A DNA stretch of 64,000 nucleotides from JAAYZK01 sp964535025 (GTDB lineage: Bacteria > Planctomycetota > Phycisphaerae > SM23-33 > FEN-1343), in contig CAZHRW010000159.1 of the NCBI GenBank assembly GCA_964535025.1, positions 24,113-88,112 of the forward strand, given 5' to 3'. The notes under the pieces were generated by a model. The model saw nothing but the letters and a program-made list of their open reading frames with translations. It searched no databases and was not told the origin of the DNA. The position numbers and the translations under genes are program-made. Shown piece by piece: positions 9,214 to 16,813 of this stretch; the stretch's first letter is position 1, and the number at the start of each line of letters is the position of its first letter.

Positions 9214-9408
9214 CTAACGATCCAGGCAAATGCAGAGAGGCCACTTGCGGGTGACCCGGGGGCATTGGCCGGGGCTGAGCAGGCCTCCAACCAACATCCC
9301 CTTCCATGGGGCCGCCACAAGTGGCCTCTCGCTCAATGCTCTATCCCACCAGCCAAGGCAAAGAGCATACGCCAAGCCGGCACGACAGTGAGCGGCGGAC
9401 GCCGACAT
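9214..9408 (-). CDS. possible small ORF of 64 codons, or untranslated small RNA
   Basis: The ORF starts with MSASAAHCRAGLAYALCLGW and is rich in Trp, Cys and Leu. A GGAGGAAGGG Shine-Dalgarno-like word abuts the ATG, and a TTGACA-17-TATAGT promoter lies 30-60 nt upstream. It translates both arms of an inverted repeat, which is unusual for a true protein. The transcript may instead function as a structured RNA. I do not recognise the protein. Confidence 0.3.
   Translation of the reverse strand: MSASAAHCRAGLAYALCLGWWDRALSERPLVAAPWKGMLVGGLLSPGQCPRVTRKWPLCICLDR
9235..9330. repeat. 96-bp element bounded by perfect 13-bp inverted repeats
   Basis: GAGAGGCCACTTG (9235-9247) and its exact complement (9318-9330) flank 70 bp. 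Smaller palindromes lie inside, including CCCC-6-GGGG at 9297-9310. The form fits a REP/MITE-like element or a long stem in an RNA. Confidence 0.7.
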
Positions 9409-9438
9409 CCCTTCCTCCAGGTCGACGTCCGTACATAT

Positions 9439-9467
9439 ACTATATCCCCTGTCTCCATCGGTGTCAA
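9439..9467 (-). promoter_or_regulatory. strong leftward sigma70-type promoter
   Basis: Minus-strand TTGACA (plus 9462-9467) is exactly 17 nt from TATAGT (plus 9439-9444), the closest match to consensus in the window. It points away from the kinase into the inverted-repeat element, where there is no recognised gene. Confidence 0.7.
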
Positions 9468-9504
9468 CAGAGATGCCGCCCGTGAAAACGCACCCTTCGC
9501 CGCC

Positions 9505-9532
9505 TTGACAACCGACGCCCCGCCGCTAAGGT
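9505..9532 (+). promoter_or_regulatory. promoter of the rhamnulokinase-type gene
   Basis: TTGACA (9505-9510), 16-nt spacer, TAAGGT (9527-9532). The -35 is perfect and the -10 weak, which would suit an activated promoter. A GGAGGAG ribosome-binding site precedes the ATG at 9588. Confidence 0.5.
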
Positions 9533-9587
9533 CATGGTAGTCGGGTTCCTGTGAGCCGGCGCCACCGACGGACCGGAGGAGCAGAGC

Positions 9588-11099
9588 ATGGCAGAAGTGA
9601 ACAAATCCTTTGTTGCGGTAGACTTGGGTGCCAGCGGCGGCAAGGTGTTCGTCGGGACGCTCGGCGAAGGCTTTGAACTGCGCGAGGTCCATCGCTTCGA
9701 CAACGGCGGGATCTCCACCTGGGCCGTCGGGGCCGACGGGACCACGGTCGAGAAGATCTACTGGGACGTGCTGCATATCTTCAACCAGGTGGTCGTCGGC
9801 CTCCGCAAAGCCGCGGACGCGGCCGACGGGCCCATCGCCAGCATCGGCATCGACATCTGGGCCGCCGACGCCGGGCTGCTCAATGCTCACGGGGAGCTGA
9901 TCGGCCCGGTCTACTGCTACCGCGACCACCGGCTCGACGACGTCCCCGACGAGCTGTTCAAGATCCTCTCGCCCCGCGAGCTGTTCGATATTACCGGCAT
10001 CCCCAGTCAGCCGTTCTACCTGCTGAACCAGTTGTTCTGGCTCAAGCGGCATCGCCCGGACCTGCTGGCGATGACGCACCGCGTCGTGCCGATCGGCAGC
10101 CTGCTGCAGTACCACTTGTGCGGCTCGACGGCCGCGGAGCAGACGTGGATGGCCGTGCAGCGGCTCACCGCTGCCGGCACCGCCGAGTACGACGACCGGC
10201 TGCTGGACGCCGCGGGGGTCGACCGGGCGATCCTGCCCGAGGTGGTCGCGCCCGGGACGGTCGTGGGAACGTTGCGGGACGAACTGGCCGACGAGACGCA
10301 CCTGGGGCCGTGCAAGGTTGTCGCGACGAAGATGCACGACACCGCCTGCGCCTTCACCGCCGCCCCGGTGGCCGACCGTCGCACGGGGCTGATCATCTCA
10401 TCGGGCACGTGGTCGCTGGTGGGGCGGATCCTCGACGAGCCGCTGGTCACCGACGCCGTCTTCGAGGGGCGCCTGGCCAACGAGGGCGTCCGCGGGGACG
10501 TGCGACTGCTCCGCAACGTCATGGGCACCTGGCCCGTCCAGCAGCTTCGCGAGGCGTGGATGCGGCAGGATGGGCGGGAGATTTCCTGGGACGAGATCGT
10601 CCAGCTCGCCGAGGCGGCGCCTCCGCTGGCGACGCTGGTGGATGTGGACGATCAGGCGATTTACAACCCCGCCGACATGGAGGCGGCCCTCCGCGAGCAG
10701 ATCTCCCGCACGGGGCAGTCCCAGCCCGACGGGCGAGGCGGGCTGTTGCGGGCGGTCTACGAGGGGCTGGCATTGAAGGTTCGCGAGGTCAACGCCTTCC
10801 TGCAGCAGGCCACGGGTGACACCCACGAGGTGATCCACGTCGTCGGCGGCGGGGCGCGCAACGCCTTGCTCAACCAGTTCATCGCCGACGCGACGGGCCT
10901 GCCGGTTCAGGCCGGGCCGTACGAGGCGACCTGCATCGGCAACATCCTCGTTCAGGCGGTCGCCGCCGGCCGGTTCCCCGACACCCGGGCCGCCCGCGCC
11001 GTCGTCGATGCGGCTTTGCCGGTGGTCACCGTCGAGCCGGGCGATTTGGCCCGCTGGGACGCCGCGGCCGCCGCCCTGAGCGGCCGTCACGGCGGCTGA
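9588..11099 (+). CDS. rhaB: FGGY-family carbohydrate kinase, rhamnulokinase type
   Basis: A 503-residue ATP-dependent sugar kinase. The N-terminus VAVDLGASGGKVFVG is the first phosphate-binding motif of the FGGY fold in the form used by RhaB (DLGAS-[SG]-G). GIDIWAADAGLL corresponds to the RhaB GIDTWGVDF segment, SGTWSLVG to the second ATP motif, and VVGGGARNALLNQFIADATG to the adenosine motif. By family it phosphorylates L-rhamnulose or a related ketose such as L-fuculose. No isomerase or aldolase gene is next to it, so the substrate is inferred from sequence alone. Confidence 0.87.
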   Translation: MAEVNKSFVAVDLGASGGKVFVGTLGEGFELREVHRFDNGGISTWAVGADGTTVEKIYWDVLHIFNQVVVGLRKAADAADGPIASIGIDIWAADAGLLNAHGELIGPVYCYRDHRLDDVPDELFKILSPRELFDITGIPSQPFYLLNQLFWLKRHRPDLLAMTHRVVPIGSLLQYHLCGSTAAEQTWMAVQRLTAAGTAEYDDRLLDAAGVDRAILPEVVAPGTVVGTLRDELADETHLGPCKVVATKMHDTACAFTAAPVADRRTGLIISSGTWSLVGRILDEPLVTDAVFEGRLANEGVRGDVRLLRNVMGTWPVQQLREAWMRQDGREISWDEIVQLAEAAPPLATLVDVDDQAIYNPADMEAALREQISRTGQSQPDGRGGLLRAVYEGLALKVREVNAFLQQATGDTHEVIHVVGGGARNALLNQFIADATGLPVQAGPYEATCIGNILVQAVAAGRFPDTRAARAVVDAALPVVTVEPGDLARWDAAAAALSGRHGG

Positions 11100-11122
11100 G
11101 GGGTTTCTTCGGCGGCACGAGC

Positions 11123-11151
11123 TTGACCGTGTCGGACCAATGCAGTACAGT
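11123..11151 (+). promoter_or_regulatory. tRNA-Ser promoter
   Basis: TTGACC (11123-11128), 17-nt spacer, TACAGT (11146-11151); the predicted start is about 26 nt before the tRNA. Confidence 0.6.
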
Positions 11152-11183
11152 CCGCACGTTGCCGATACCATAGACGCCCCGCT

Positions 11184-11273
11184 GGAGAGGTGGCCGAGAG
11201 GCTGAAGGCACCGGTTTGCTAAACCGGCGTACGGTTTAAGGCCGTACCGCGGGTTCGAATCCCGCCCTCTCCG
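11184..11273 (+). tRNA. tRNA-Ser(GCT)
   Basis: A 90-nt class II tRNA with a 7-bp acceptor stem (GGAGAGG with CCTCTCC), anticodon stem CCGGT/ACCGG, loop TTGCTAA with anticodon GCT at 11218-11220, a long variable arm (TACGG...CCGTA), T-loop TTCGAAT and discriminator G. CCA is not encoded. It reads AGC/AGU serine codons. Confidence 0.97.
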
Positions 11274-11334
11274 TGAAATGAGGAAGCTCGATTCTCCCTG
11301 GAGGGTCGGGCTTCTTCCGTATCAAGATCCCGAC

Positions 11335-11348
11335 GGCGGGATTCGAAC
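11335..11348 (-). repeat. 14-nt inverted copy of the tRNA-Ser T-arm
   Basis: Positions 11335-11348 are the exact reverse complement of the tRNA T-arm segment 11253-11266. It lies 62 nt beyond the tRNA end. It may be a tRNA fragment left by an integration event, or a terminator-like partner in the primary transcript. Confidence 0.5.
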
Positions 11349-11413
11349 ACGCCCCGCCGCGCCGCGGCGGCACGCAGGGCTCGATAGTCGCCGTTCACGT
11401 CTCCGCGGTTCGT

Positions 11414-12121
11414 TCAGTCGGCCCGATCTTCATTGTCCTGGAGAACTTCCAGCTCGATCAGCGCGGCCTTAGCGGCGAGTTGCTCGGCTTGCTTCTTGTT
11501 GTTGGCCCAGGCGCTGGTGAAGCGATGGCCGTTGCAGACGACGCAGATCTCGAAGGCCTTATCGTGGTCGGGGCCCTTTTCGTCGAGCAGTTCGTAGACG
11601 GGCGTGGTGTTCCACGTCTGCTGGAGATGCTGCTGGAGGATGCTCTTGAAGTTGCGGGCGTGCTCGTTGGCGATCACCCGGTCGATCTGGTCGGCCATGT
11701 GCTCGAGGATGAACCGCCGCGCGGGCTCCAGCCCGCCGTCGAGGTACACCGCACCGACGACGCTCTCCAGCACCGCCGCGCTGAGGCTGGACGGCAGCGA
11801 GCGGCGGGGGCCGAAGCCCTTGCCGACGTGCAGGCACGTGTCGAGGCCGATCTTCCGTGCCACCCGCCCGCAGACCTGGCGGGAGACCACCGCCGATTTG
11901 ATCTTGGTCAACTCCCCCTCGAGGAACTCCGGGTGGGCGAGGTAGAGCGCCTCGCAGATCACCAGCCCCAGCACGACGTCGCCGAGGAATTCGAGGCGCT
12001 CGTTGGACTGCAGTCGCGACGGGGCGATCGACGAGTGCGTCAGCGCCATCCGCAGCAGGTCCAGGTCGGAAAACCGGTACTCAAGGATCTCCTGGCAACG
12101 GTCGAGTTGCTCCTGCATCAT
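11414..12121 (-). CDS. rnc: ribonuclease III
   Basis: A 235-residue double-strand-specific endoribonuclease for rRNA processing and RNA decay. NERLEFLGDVVLG carries the signature and the first catalytic acidic residues; LESVVGAVYLDGG carries the second cluster. A C-terminal dsRNA-binding domain (about 155-228) ends with the ANNKKQAEQLAAKAAL helix. The frame is open 21 codons further, but start 12121 has a GAGGG site 7 nt upstream and gives a normal N-terminus. The leader folds so as to bury that site (12125-12156), consistent with autoregulation. Confidence 0.95.
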   Translation of the reverse strand: MMQEQLDRCQEILEYRFSDLDLLRMALTHSSIAPSRLQSNERLEFLGDVVLGLVICEALYLAHPEFLEGELTKIKSAVVSRQVCGRVARKIGLDTCLHVGKGFGPRRSLPSSLSAAVLESVVGAVYLDGGLEPARRFILEHMADQIDRVIANEHARNFKSILQQHLQQTWNTTPVYELLDEKGPDHDKAFEICVVCNGHRFTSAWANNKKQAEQLAAKAALIELEVLQDNEDRAD

Positions 12122-12124
12122 CGC

Positions 12125-12156
12125 GGCCCTCGCGGCGAAGGCCCATGGCGAGAGCC
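12125..12156 (-). promoter_or_regulatory. rnc leader hairpin covering the ribosome-binding site
   Basis: Minus-strand arms at plus 12148-12156 and 12125-12133 pair in 8 of 9 positions around a 14-nt loop; the 3' arm contains the GAGGG ribosome-binding site of rnc. A second hairpin upstream (12197-12203 with 12211-12217, 7 bp, 7-nt loop) completes the leader. Confidence 0.5.
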
Positions 12157-12230
12157 GCCTGTGGCCGCCGCGGCCGCATGGCAAGTCTCGTCAGGGGTCT
12201 TTGCATGCGCCAAAGACTCAGAGGCCCTCT

Positions 12231-12259
12231 ACGATAGCGTCGCCGCCGGCGCTTGTCAA
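12231..12259 (-). promoter_or_regulatory. rnc promoter
   Basis: Minus-strand TTGACA (plus 12254-12259), 17-nt spacer, TATCGT (plus 12231-12236). Transcription would start about 100 nt before the rnc ATG, leaving room for the leader hairpins. Confidence 0.65.
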
Positions 12260-12518
12260 TCCGGGCTCCGGGCAGGTTACCGCGGGGCCGCTGATGGAGT
12301 GGGCGAAGGAGATGCCGTCTTTTCGGGGGGGGTGCCGCGGGTGGGGTAAGGAATGACAAGGGGTTACAATTTCGGAGTTGCAATACCGAGATAGCTTGGG
12401 TGGGCGGAGGAATTGGTGGGCGCGCCGCCACATCGGGGTGGGGCGGCCCTATGATTGGGGTGGAAGCCGTCCGCTACTCCCCCCGCACCGGCGGGCCGGG
12501 CTGAGAGGAGTGACCAGC

Positions 12519-14375
12519 ATGAATGACACCGCCGGTCTGCGGAAGGGACTGGGGCTCGTTCACGTGTTCGCCATCGCCTCCGGGGCGATGATCAGTTCCG
12601 GTCTGTTCATCCTGCCGGGCATGGCTCACGCCCAGGCCGGGCCGGGCGTGGTGTGGTCGTACCTGATGGCCGGCATCCTCGCGACGGCCGGCGCGCTGAG
12701 CATCGCCGAGCTGTCGACCGCCATGCCCAAGGCCGGCGGCGATTACTTCTTCATCACCCGCGGCTTCGGCCCCGGCGTCGGGACGGTCGCCGGGCTGCTG
12801 AGCTGGTTTTCCCTGTCGCTGAAGAGCGCCTTCGCCATCGTCGGCATGGCCGCGTTCGCCACGTTGATCGTACGGCTTCACGGCGTCGCGGCCGGCGGGC
12901 TGCTGGTGGTGCTGTTCGTGGGGCTCAACCTCCTCGGCGTCCGCGAAGCCGCCCGCGCCCAGGTCGCCATTGTCGCGGTCATGTTCGCGCTGCTGGCGAT
13001 GTACCTGGTCGTCGGCTTCCCGCGAATCCGCGTCGAGCTGCTGATCCCCTTCGCCCCGCACGGCATGGCGGCGATCTTCGCGACGACCGGGTTCGTCTTC
13101 GTCTCCTACGGCGGGCTGCTCAACGTCGCCAGCGTCGCCGAGGAGGGCCAACGTCCCGGTCGCACCATCCCGATGGGACTGCTGTTGTCGTTGATCACCG
13201 TGACGATCCTCTACACGCTCGTCGTCGCCGTTACCAGCGGCGTGGTCGAAGACGCGGCGCTCGACAGCTCGCAGACGCCGATCTCCGACGGCGGGCGGGT
13301 CATCCTCGGCCAGGTCGGCTTCGTCGCCATGAGCCTCGGGGCGATCCTCGCGTTCGTCTCGACCGCCAACGCCGGGATCATGTCGGCGTCGCGCTACCTG
13401 CTGGCCCTCAGCCGCGACCGCCTCCTGCCCGAGCCCCTCGCCAGGGTCAACCGTCGCTTCCGGACGCCCCACGTGGCGATCGGCGTCACCGGCGTGGTGA
13501 TCTTCCTGAGCCTGCTGCTGGCCCTCGAGGTCCTCGTCGAGGCCGCCTCGACCGTGCTGATCCTGGCCAACATCCTCTCGTGCCTGTCGGTGATCGTCCT
13601 GCGAGAGAGCGGCGTGCAGAACTACCGGCCGTCCTTCAGGACCCCGCTGTACCCGTGGGTGCCGCTGGGGGGCATTCTCGGCCTGGGCTTCGTCCTGTTC
13701 TCGATGGGGGCCGCGGCGTACGGCATCAGCGCGGGGCTGATCCTGGTGGGCTTCGCGATCTACTGGTTTTACGGCCGCAAGCGGGTCTCGCAGGAGTCGG
13801 CCCTGCTGCACCTGATCGAGCGGCTGACCGCCCGCGAGCTGGTCACCGGCACGCTGGAGAGCGAACTGAAGGAGATCGTCCACGAGCGTGACCAGATCGC
13901 CCTCGATCGCTTCGACCGGCTCGTCGAAGACGCCCCCGTCCTCGATGTCGGCGAGCCCATGACCGCCGAGGCGTTCTTTCAGGCCGCCGCCGCCGAGTTG
14001 GCGCCACGCGTGGCCATGGACGCCGGCGCCCTGGCCGCGATGCTCCGCCGGCGGGAGGCCGAGGGCTCCACGATGCTCAGCCCGTCGATGGCGATCCCGC
14101 ACGTGGTGGTCCCCGGCGAGCACCAGTTCGGCCTGCTGCTGGCGCGGGCCCGCGAGGGCGTCCGGTTCGCCGACGGCCAGCCGGGCGCCGAGGCGATCTT
14201 CGTCCTCGCCGGCACCGCCGACGAACGCAACTTCCACCTCCGCGCCCTGGCCGCCATCGCCCAGACCGTCCAGGAGAAGGACTTCCACCGCCGCTGGATG
14301 GCCGCCACCGGCGCCCAGGGCCTCCGCGACGTCATACTCCTGTCCGAACGCGGCCGACAGGAAGGAGCGGACTGA
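12519..14375 (+). CDS. APC-superfamily permease fused to a PTS EIIA-like domain
   Basis: A 618-residue protein. Residues 1-430 form about 12 membrane segments of the amino acid/polyamine/organocation family, including the helix-1 GAMISSGLFILPG and SYGGLLNVASVAEEGQRPGRTIP segments typical of the group. After a charged linker, residues 475-618 resemble the PTS EIIA-2 (fructose/mannitol) fold, with the conserved His in MAIPHVVVP and the downstream FVLAGTADERNFHLRALA. The substrate is probably a cation or amino acid; the EIIA part may sense phosphorylation state. GAGAGGAG precedes ATG 12519; an upstream in-frame start at 12378 lies in non-coding-like sequence. Confidence 0.88.
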   Translation: MNDTAGLRKGLGLVHVFAIASGAMISSGLFILPGMAHAQAGPGVVWSYLMAGILATAGALSIAELSTAMPKAGGDYFFITRGFGPGVGTVAGLLSWFSLSLKSAFAIVGMAAFATLIVRLHGVAAGGLLVVLFVGLNLLGVREAARAQVAIVAVMFALLAMYLVVGFPRIRVELLIPFAPHGMAAIFATTGFVFVSYGGLLNVASVAEEGQRPGRTIPMGLLLSLITVTILYTLVVAVTSGVVEDAALDSSQTPISDGGRVILGQVGFVAMSLGAILAFVSTANAGIMSASRYLLALSRDRLLPEPLARVNRRFRTPHVAIGVTGVVIFLSLLLALEVLVEAASTVLILANILSCLSVIVLRESGVQNYRPSFRTPLYPWVPLGGILGLGFVLFSMGAAAYGISAGLILVGFAIYWFYGRKRVSQESALLHLIERLTARELVTGTLESELKEIVHERDQIALDRFDRLVEDAPVLDVGEPMTAEAFFQAAAAELAPRVAMDAGALAAMLRRREAEGSTMLSPSMAIPHVVVPGEHQFGLLLARAREGVRFADGQPGAEAIFVLAGTADERNFHLRALAAIAQTVQEKDFHRRWMAATGAQGLRDVILLSERGRQEGAD

Positions 14376-14502
14376 CACGCAATCCTTGCGTGAGCGCCGT
14401 TGACGAATACGTGAAAACCCGCGACACGGAACACCAGTGATTCGTTCCGTCACGTCACCCGTCATGCCATGGATCGGCGGATTTTTCCCCTCTTCTTTCC
14501 CC

Positions 14503-14531
14503 TTGACCCCGGGCGCCAACTGTGATATGAA
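14503..14531 (+). promoter_or_regulatory. promoter of the TetR/RND efflux operon
   Basis: TTGACC (14503-14508), 17-nt spacer, TATGAA (14526-14531). The start region 14526-14580 is unusually AT-rich and holds GAAT/ATTC half-sites, including the palindrome GAATATTC, which could be the operator for the TetR protein encoded next. Confidence 0.6.
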
Positions 14532-14562
14532 CGCCGCCTCATTCAACGAGCGAATATTCATA

Positions 14563-15267
14563 ATGCCGAATAAGCACTCAACGAGAGACGCCGGCCGCAA
14601 GCTTGCCCGCAAGGAGCGGGAGCGCCGGCGGCATCGCCGCGAGATCCTCGACGCCGCCGAGGCGGTGTTCGTTCGCAAGGGCTATGCGGCGGCGACGGTC
14701 GACGAGATCGCCCAGGAGGCCGAGTTCGCCGTCGGCACGCTGTATAACTTCTTCCAGGGCAAGGACGACCTGTATGCCCACGTCATGCGGAAGATCGTCG
14801 AGGACTTCATGGAGGCCTTCGAGACGCAGGTGTTGAGCCTGGACGATCCGATCGAGGCGATCACCGCGCTGATCGAGCTGCGATTGACGCATTTCGACGA
14901 GCATTGGGCCTTCTTCCGCGTGTTCCTGGAAACCTCCCCGGTCGGCCTGATCGACACGGCGCGGGTGCTGCCGGCGACAATCGTCGAGCAGCGCGACCGG
15001 TACCTCCGGGCGGTCAGCCGCCTGTTCGAAGACGGCGTGGCCCGCGGCGCCTTCGACGAGATCGATCCGCTGTACCTGACGCTGTGCCTGGAGGGGATGA
15101 TCAACGCCTTCTTCTCGTACTGGTTCCGCCACAAGCCCACCGAGCCGCTGGCCGTGCGGGTAGAGAAGATGACCGCCGCCTTCCTCGGACGGGGGAAGAT
15201 CCGCCCGGCGGACCACCCGCCCGCGGCCGGCAGCCTCAACCGCAAGCGTCAAGGCAATAAGGAGTAA
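14563..15267 (+). CDS. TetR-family transcriptional regulator
   Basis: A 234-residue repressor. The N-terminal helix-turn-helix (about residues 20-66) reads ILDAAEAVFVRKGYAAATVD-, then a second helix and GTLYNFFQGKDDLY, the standard TetR recognition helix. The C-terminal ligand domain is not assignable. ATG 14563 follows the predicted transcription start; earlier in-frame Met codons at 14437 and 14527 fall upstream of or within the promoter. It is the first gene of the efflux operon and probably represses it in response to a pump substrate. Confidence 0.9.
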   Translation: MPNKHSTRDAGRKLARKERERRRHRREILDAAEAVFVRKGYAAATVDEIAQEAEFAVGTLYNFFQGKDDLYAHVMRKIVEDFMEAFETQVLSLDDPIEAITALIELRLTHFDEHWAFFRVFLETSPVGLIDTARVLPATIVEQRDRYLRAVSRLFEDGVARGAFDEIDPLYLTLCLEGMINAFFSYWFRHKPTEPLAVRVEKMTAAFLGRGKIRPADHPPAAGSLNRKRQGNKE

Positions 15268-15274
15268 CCTCGCC

Positions 15275-16813
15275 ATGGGCAACGATGGTCCCGCGCTTGT
15301 GAACATCCCCCCGACGGCCCCGCGACGGTGGCTGGGACCGGCCCTGCTCGCGGTCGCCCTGGCGGCCGGCGGCTGCATAAGCGGAGCCGCCGGTCCCGAG
15401 CAGGTCTACAACGACCGCGTCGCGGTCTACGAGCGCTGGCAGCGCGGCCGTGAGGCCGACGCCGAGACCCTGCCGGTCCTGTCGGGGCGGCTGAGCCTCG
15501 CCGACGCCGTCAAGGTCGCCCTGGCCTACAACAAGTCCCTCCTGGCCGTCCTCCAGGACAAGCGGATCGCCCGCGGCCGCGTGGTTGCCTCCTACGCCGA
15601 GGCGCTGCCGACCGTGACAGCCCAGGCGAGCTACACGCGGCTGGACGAGGTGACGAGCTTCAACGCCGGCGGGCAGTGGATCTCGACGGGCGAGTTGGAC
15701 AACTACGCGGTCGACCTGAGCGTCCGCCAGCCTGTCTACCGCGGCGGGGCGATCCGCTCGGCGATCCGCGGCGCGGAACTGTTCGCCCATCTGACCGACG
15801 AGACGGTCCGCGCCGGCGTCCAGGCCGTGGTCTACGACGTCGCGGCCACGTACTACGCGACGCTGCTGGCGCGGCAGCTCTACGAGGTCAACCGCCAGGC
15901 GGTCGTTTCCGCCGAGGCGCACCTGGCCGACGTGCGGACAAAAGCCGAGCAGGGCGTCGCGTCGCGGTTCGACGTGCTTCGCGCCCAGGTGGATGTCTCG
16001 AACTTCCAGGCCGAGATGATCCGCCAGCAGAACCGGCTGAACCTCGCCCGTACCCGGCTGCTCAAGACGATGGGCGCCTCGCAGGATACGCAGGTCGTCC
16101 TCAGCGACGAGTTGACCTACCATCCGATCGAGCCGTCGGAGGCCGAGGCGGTCCGGCTGGCGTATCTCCGCCGGCCGGACCTCTACCGGGCCGAGCTGGC
16201 CGTCCGCCTGCAAAGCGAGGCCGTCCGGATCGCCCGCAGCGCCTATTGGCCGAGGATCGACGCACTGTTTACCCAAGGCTGGGCCCGACCCGACCCCCAC
16301 ACGTCCACCGACGACTGGGGCGACCGGTGGACGGCGGGCGTGCAGGCGGAGATCCCGATCTTCGACGGGCTGCGGCGCGAGGGCCGCCTGATCGAGGAGA
16401 AGGCGGCGCTGGCGCGCCGGCGGATCGAGCGCGACGACGCGACCGACCAGGCCCTGCTGGAGATCCGCCAGGCTCTGCTGAGCGTGGAGGACGCCGAGCA
16501 ATTCGTCGCCAGCCAGCGGCTGAACCTCGAGCGGGCCCACGAGGGGCTGCGGCTGGCGGAGGTCGGCTACCGGGAGGGCGTCAACACGGAGGTGGAAGTG
16601 GTCGACGCCCGCGCCGCCCTGACGCGGGCGCGGGGCTTGTATTACCAGGCGGTCCATGATCACGCGCTGGCCCGGCTGGCCCTGCAGCGGGCGACGGGCG
16701 GCCTGGCGCCGCCGCCGGGCGAGACCGCCGTCGAAGCCGTGCCGGCGCTGAGACCGCCGCACGAAGAGGCGCTCGAGCCGACCTCGGCGCCGGCGGGAGC
16801 AAACAACGAATGA
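15275..16813 (+). CDS. TolC-like outer-membrane efflux lipoprotein
   Basis: A 512-residue outer-membrane factor. The N-terminus has a hydrophobic segment ending in a lipobox (LAAGGC, Cys about residue 34), so it is likely lipid-anchored. Long alpha-helical coiled-coil repeats with the two OEP domains follow (SLADAVKVALAYNKSLL and LRLAEVGYREGVNTEVEVVDA are typical). An AAGGAG ribosome-binding site lies in the end of the TetR gene. It would form the exit duct of the RND pump encoded two genes downstream. Confidence 0.9.
   Translation: MGNDGPALVNIPPTAPRRWLGPALLAVALAAGGCISGAAGPEQVYNDRVAVYERWQRGREADAETLPVLSGRLSLADAVKVALAYNKSLLAVLQDKRIARGRVVASYAEALPTVTAQASYTRLDEVTSFNAGGQWISTGELDNYAVDLSVRQPVYRGGAIRSAIRGAELFAHLTDETVRAGVQAVVYDVAATYYATLLARQLYEVNRQAVVSAEAHLADVRTKAEQGVASRFDVLRAQVDVSNFQAEMIRQQNRLNLARTRLLKTMGASQDTQVVLSDELTYHPIEPSEAEAVRLAYLRRPDLYRAELAVRLQSEAVRIARSAYWPRIDALFTQGWARPDPHTSTDDWGDRWTAGVQAEIPIFDGLRREGRLIEEKAALARRRIERDDATDQALLEIRQALLSVEDAEQFVASQRLNLERAHEGLRLAEVGYREGVNTEVEVVDARAALTRARGLYYQAVHDHALARLALQRATGGLAPPPGETAVEAVPALRPPHEEALEPTSAPAGANNE

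Larger units (their letters stand above)
9210..9587. other. 378-bp intergenic region with palindromic element and divergent promoters
   Basis: No conventional gene is seen. It contains a perfect 13-bp inverted repeat (9235-9247 with 9318-9330), a strong leftward promoter (9439-9467) and a rightward promoter for the kinase (9505-9532). A 64-codon leftward ORF (9214-9408) with a GGAGGAAGGG word next to its ATG spans the repeat; its sequence resembles nothing I recognise. Confidence 0.6.
12122..12518. other. 397-bp divergent intergenic region
   Basis: It contains the rnc leader and promoter on the minus strand. The half nearer the permease gene is G-rich, with a possible TACAAT -10 at about 12364-12369 but no clear -35. 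No gene is seen. Confidence 0.6.

Noticed and set aside
14437..14562. A longer TetR form from 14437
   Set aside because: The extra codons overlap the predicted promoter and resemble no TetR N-terminus.
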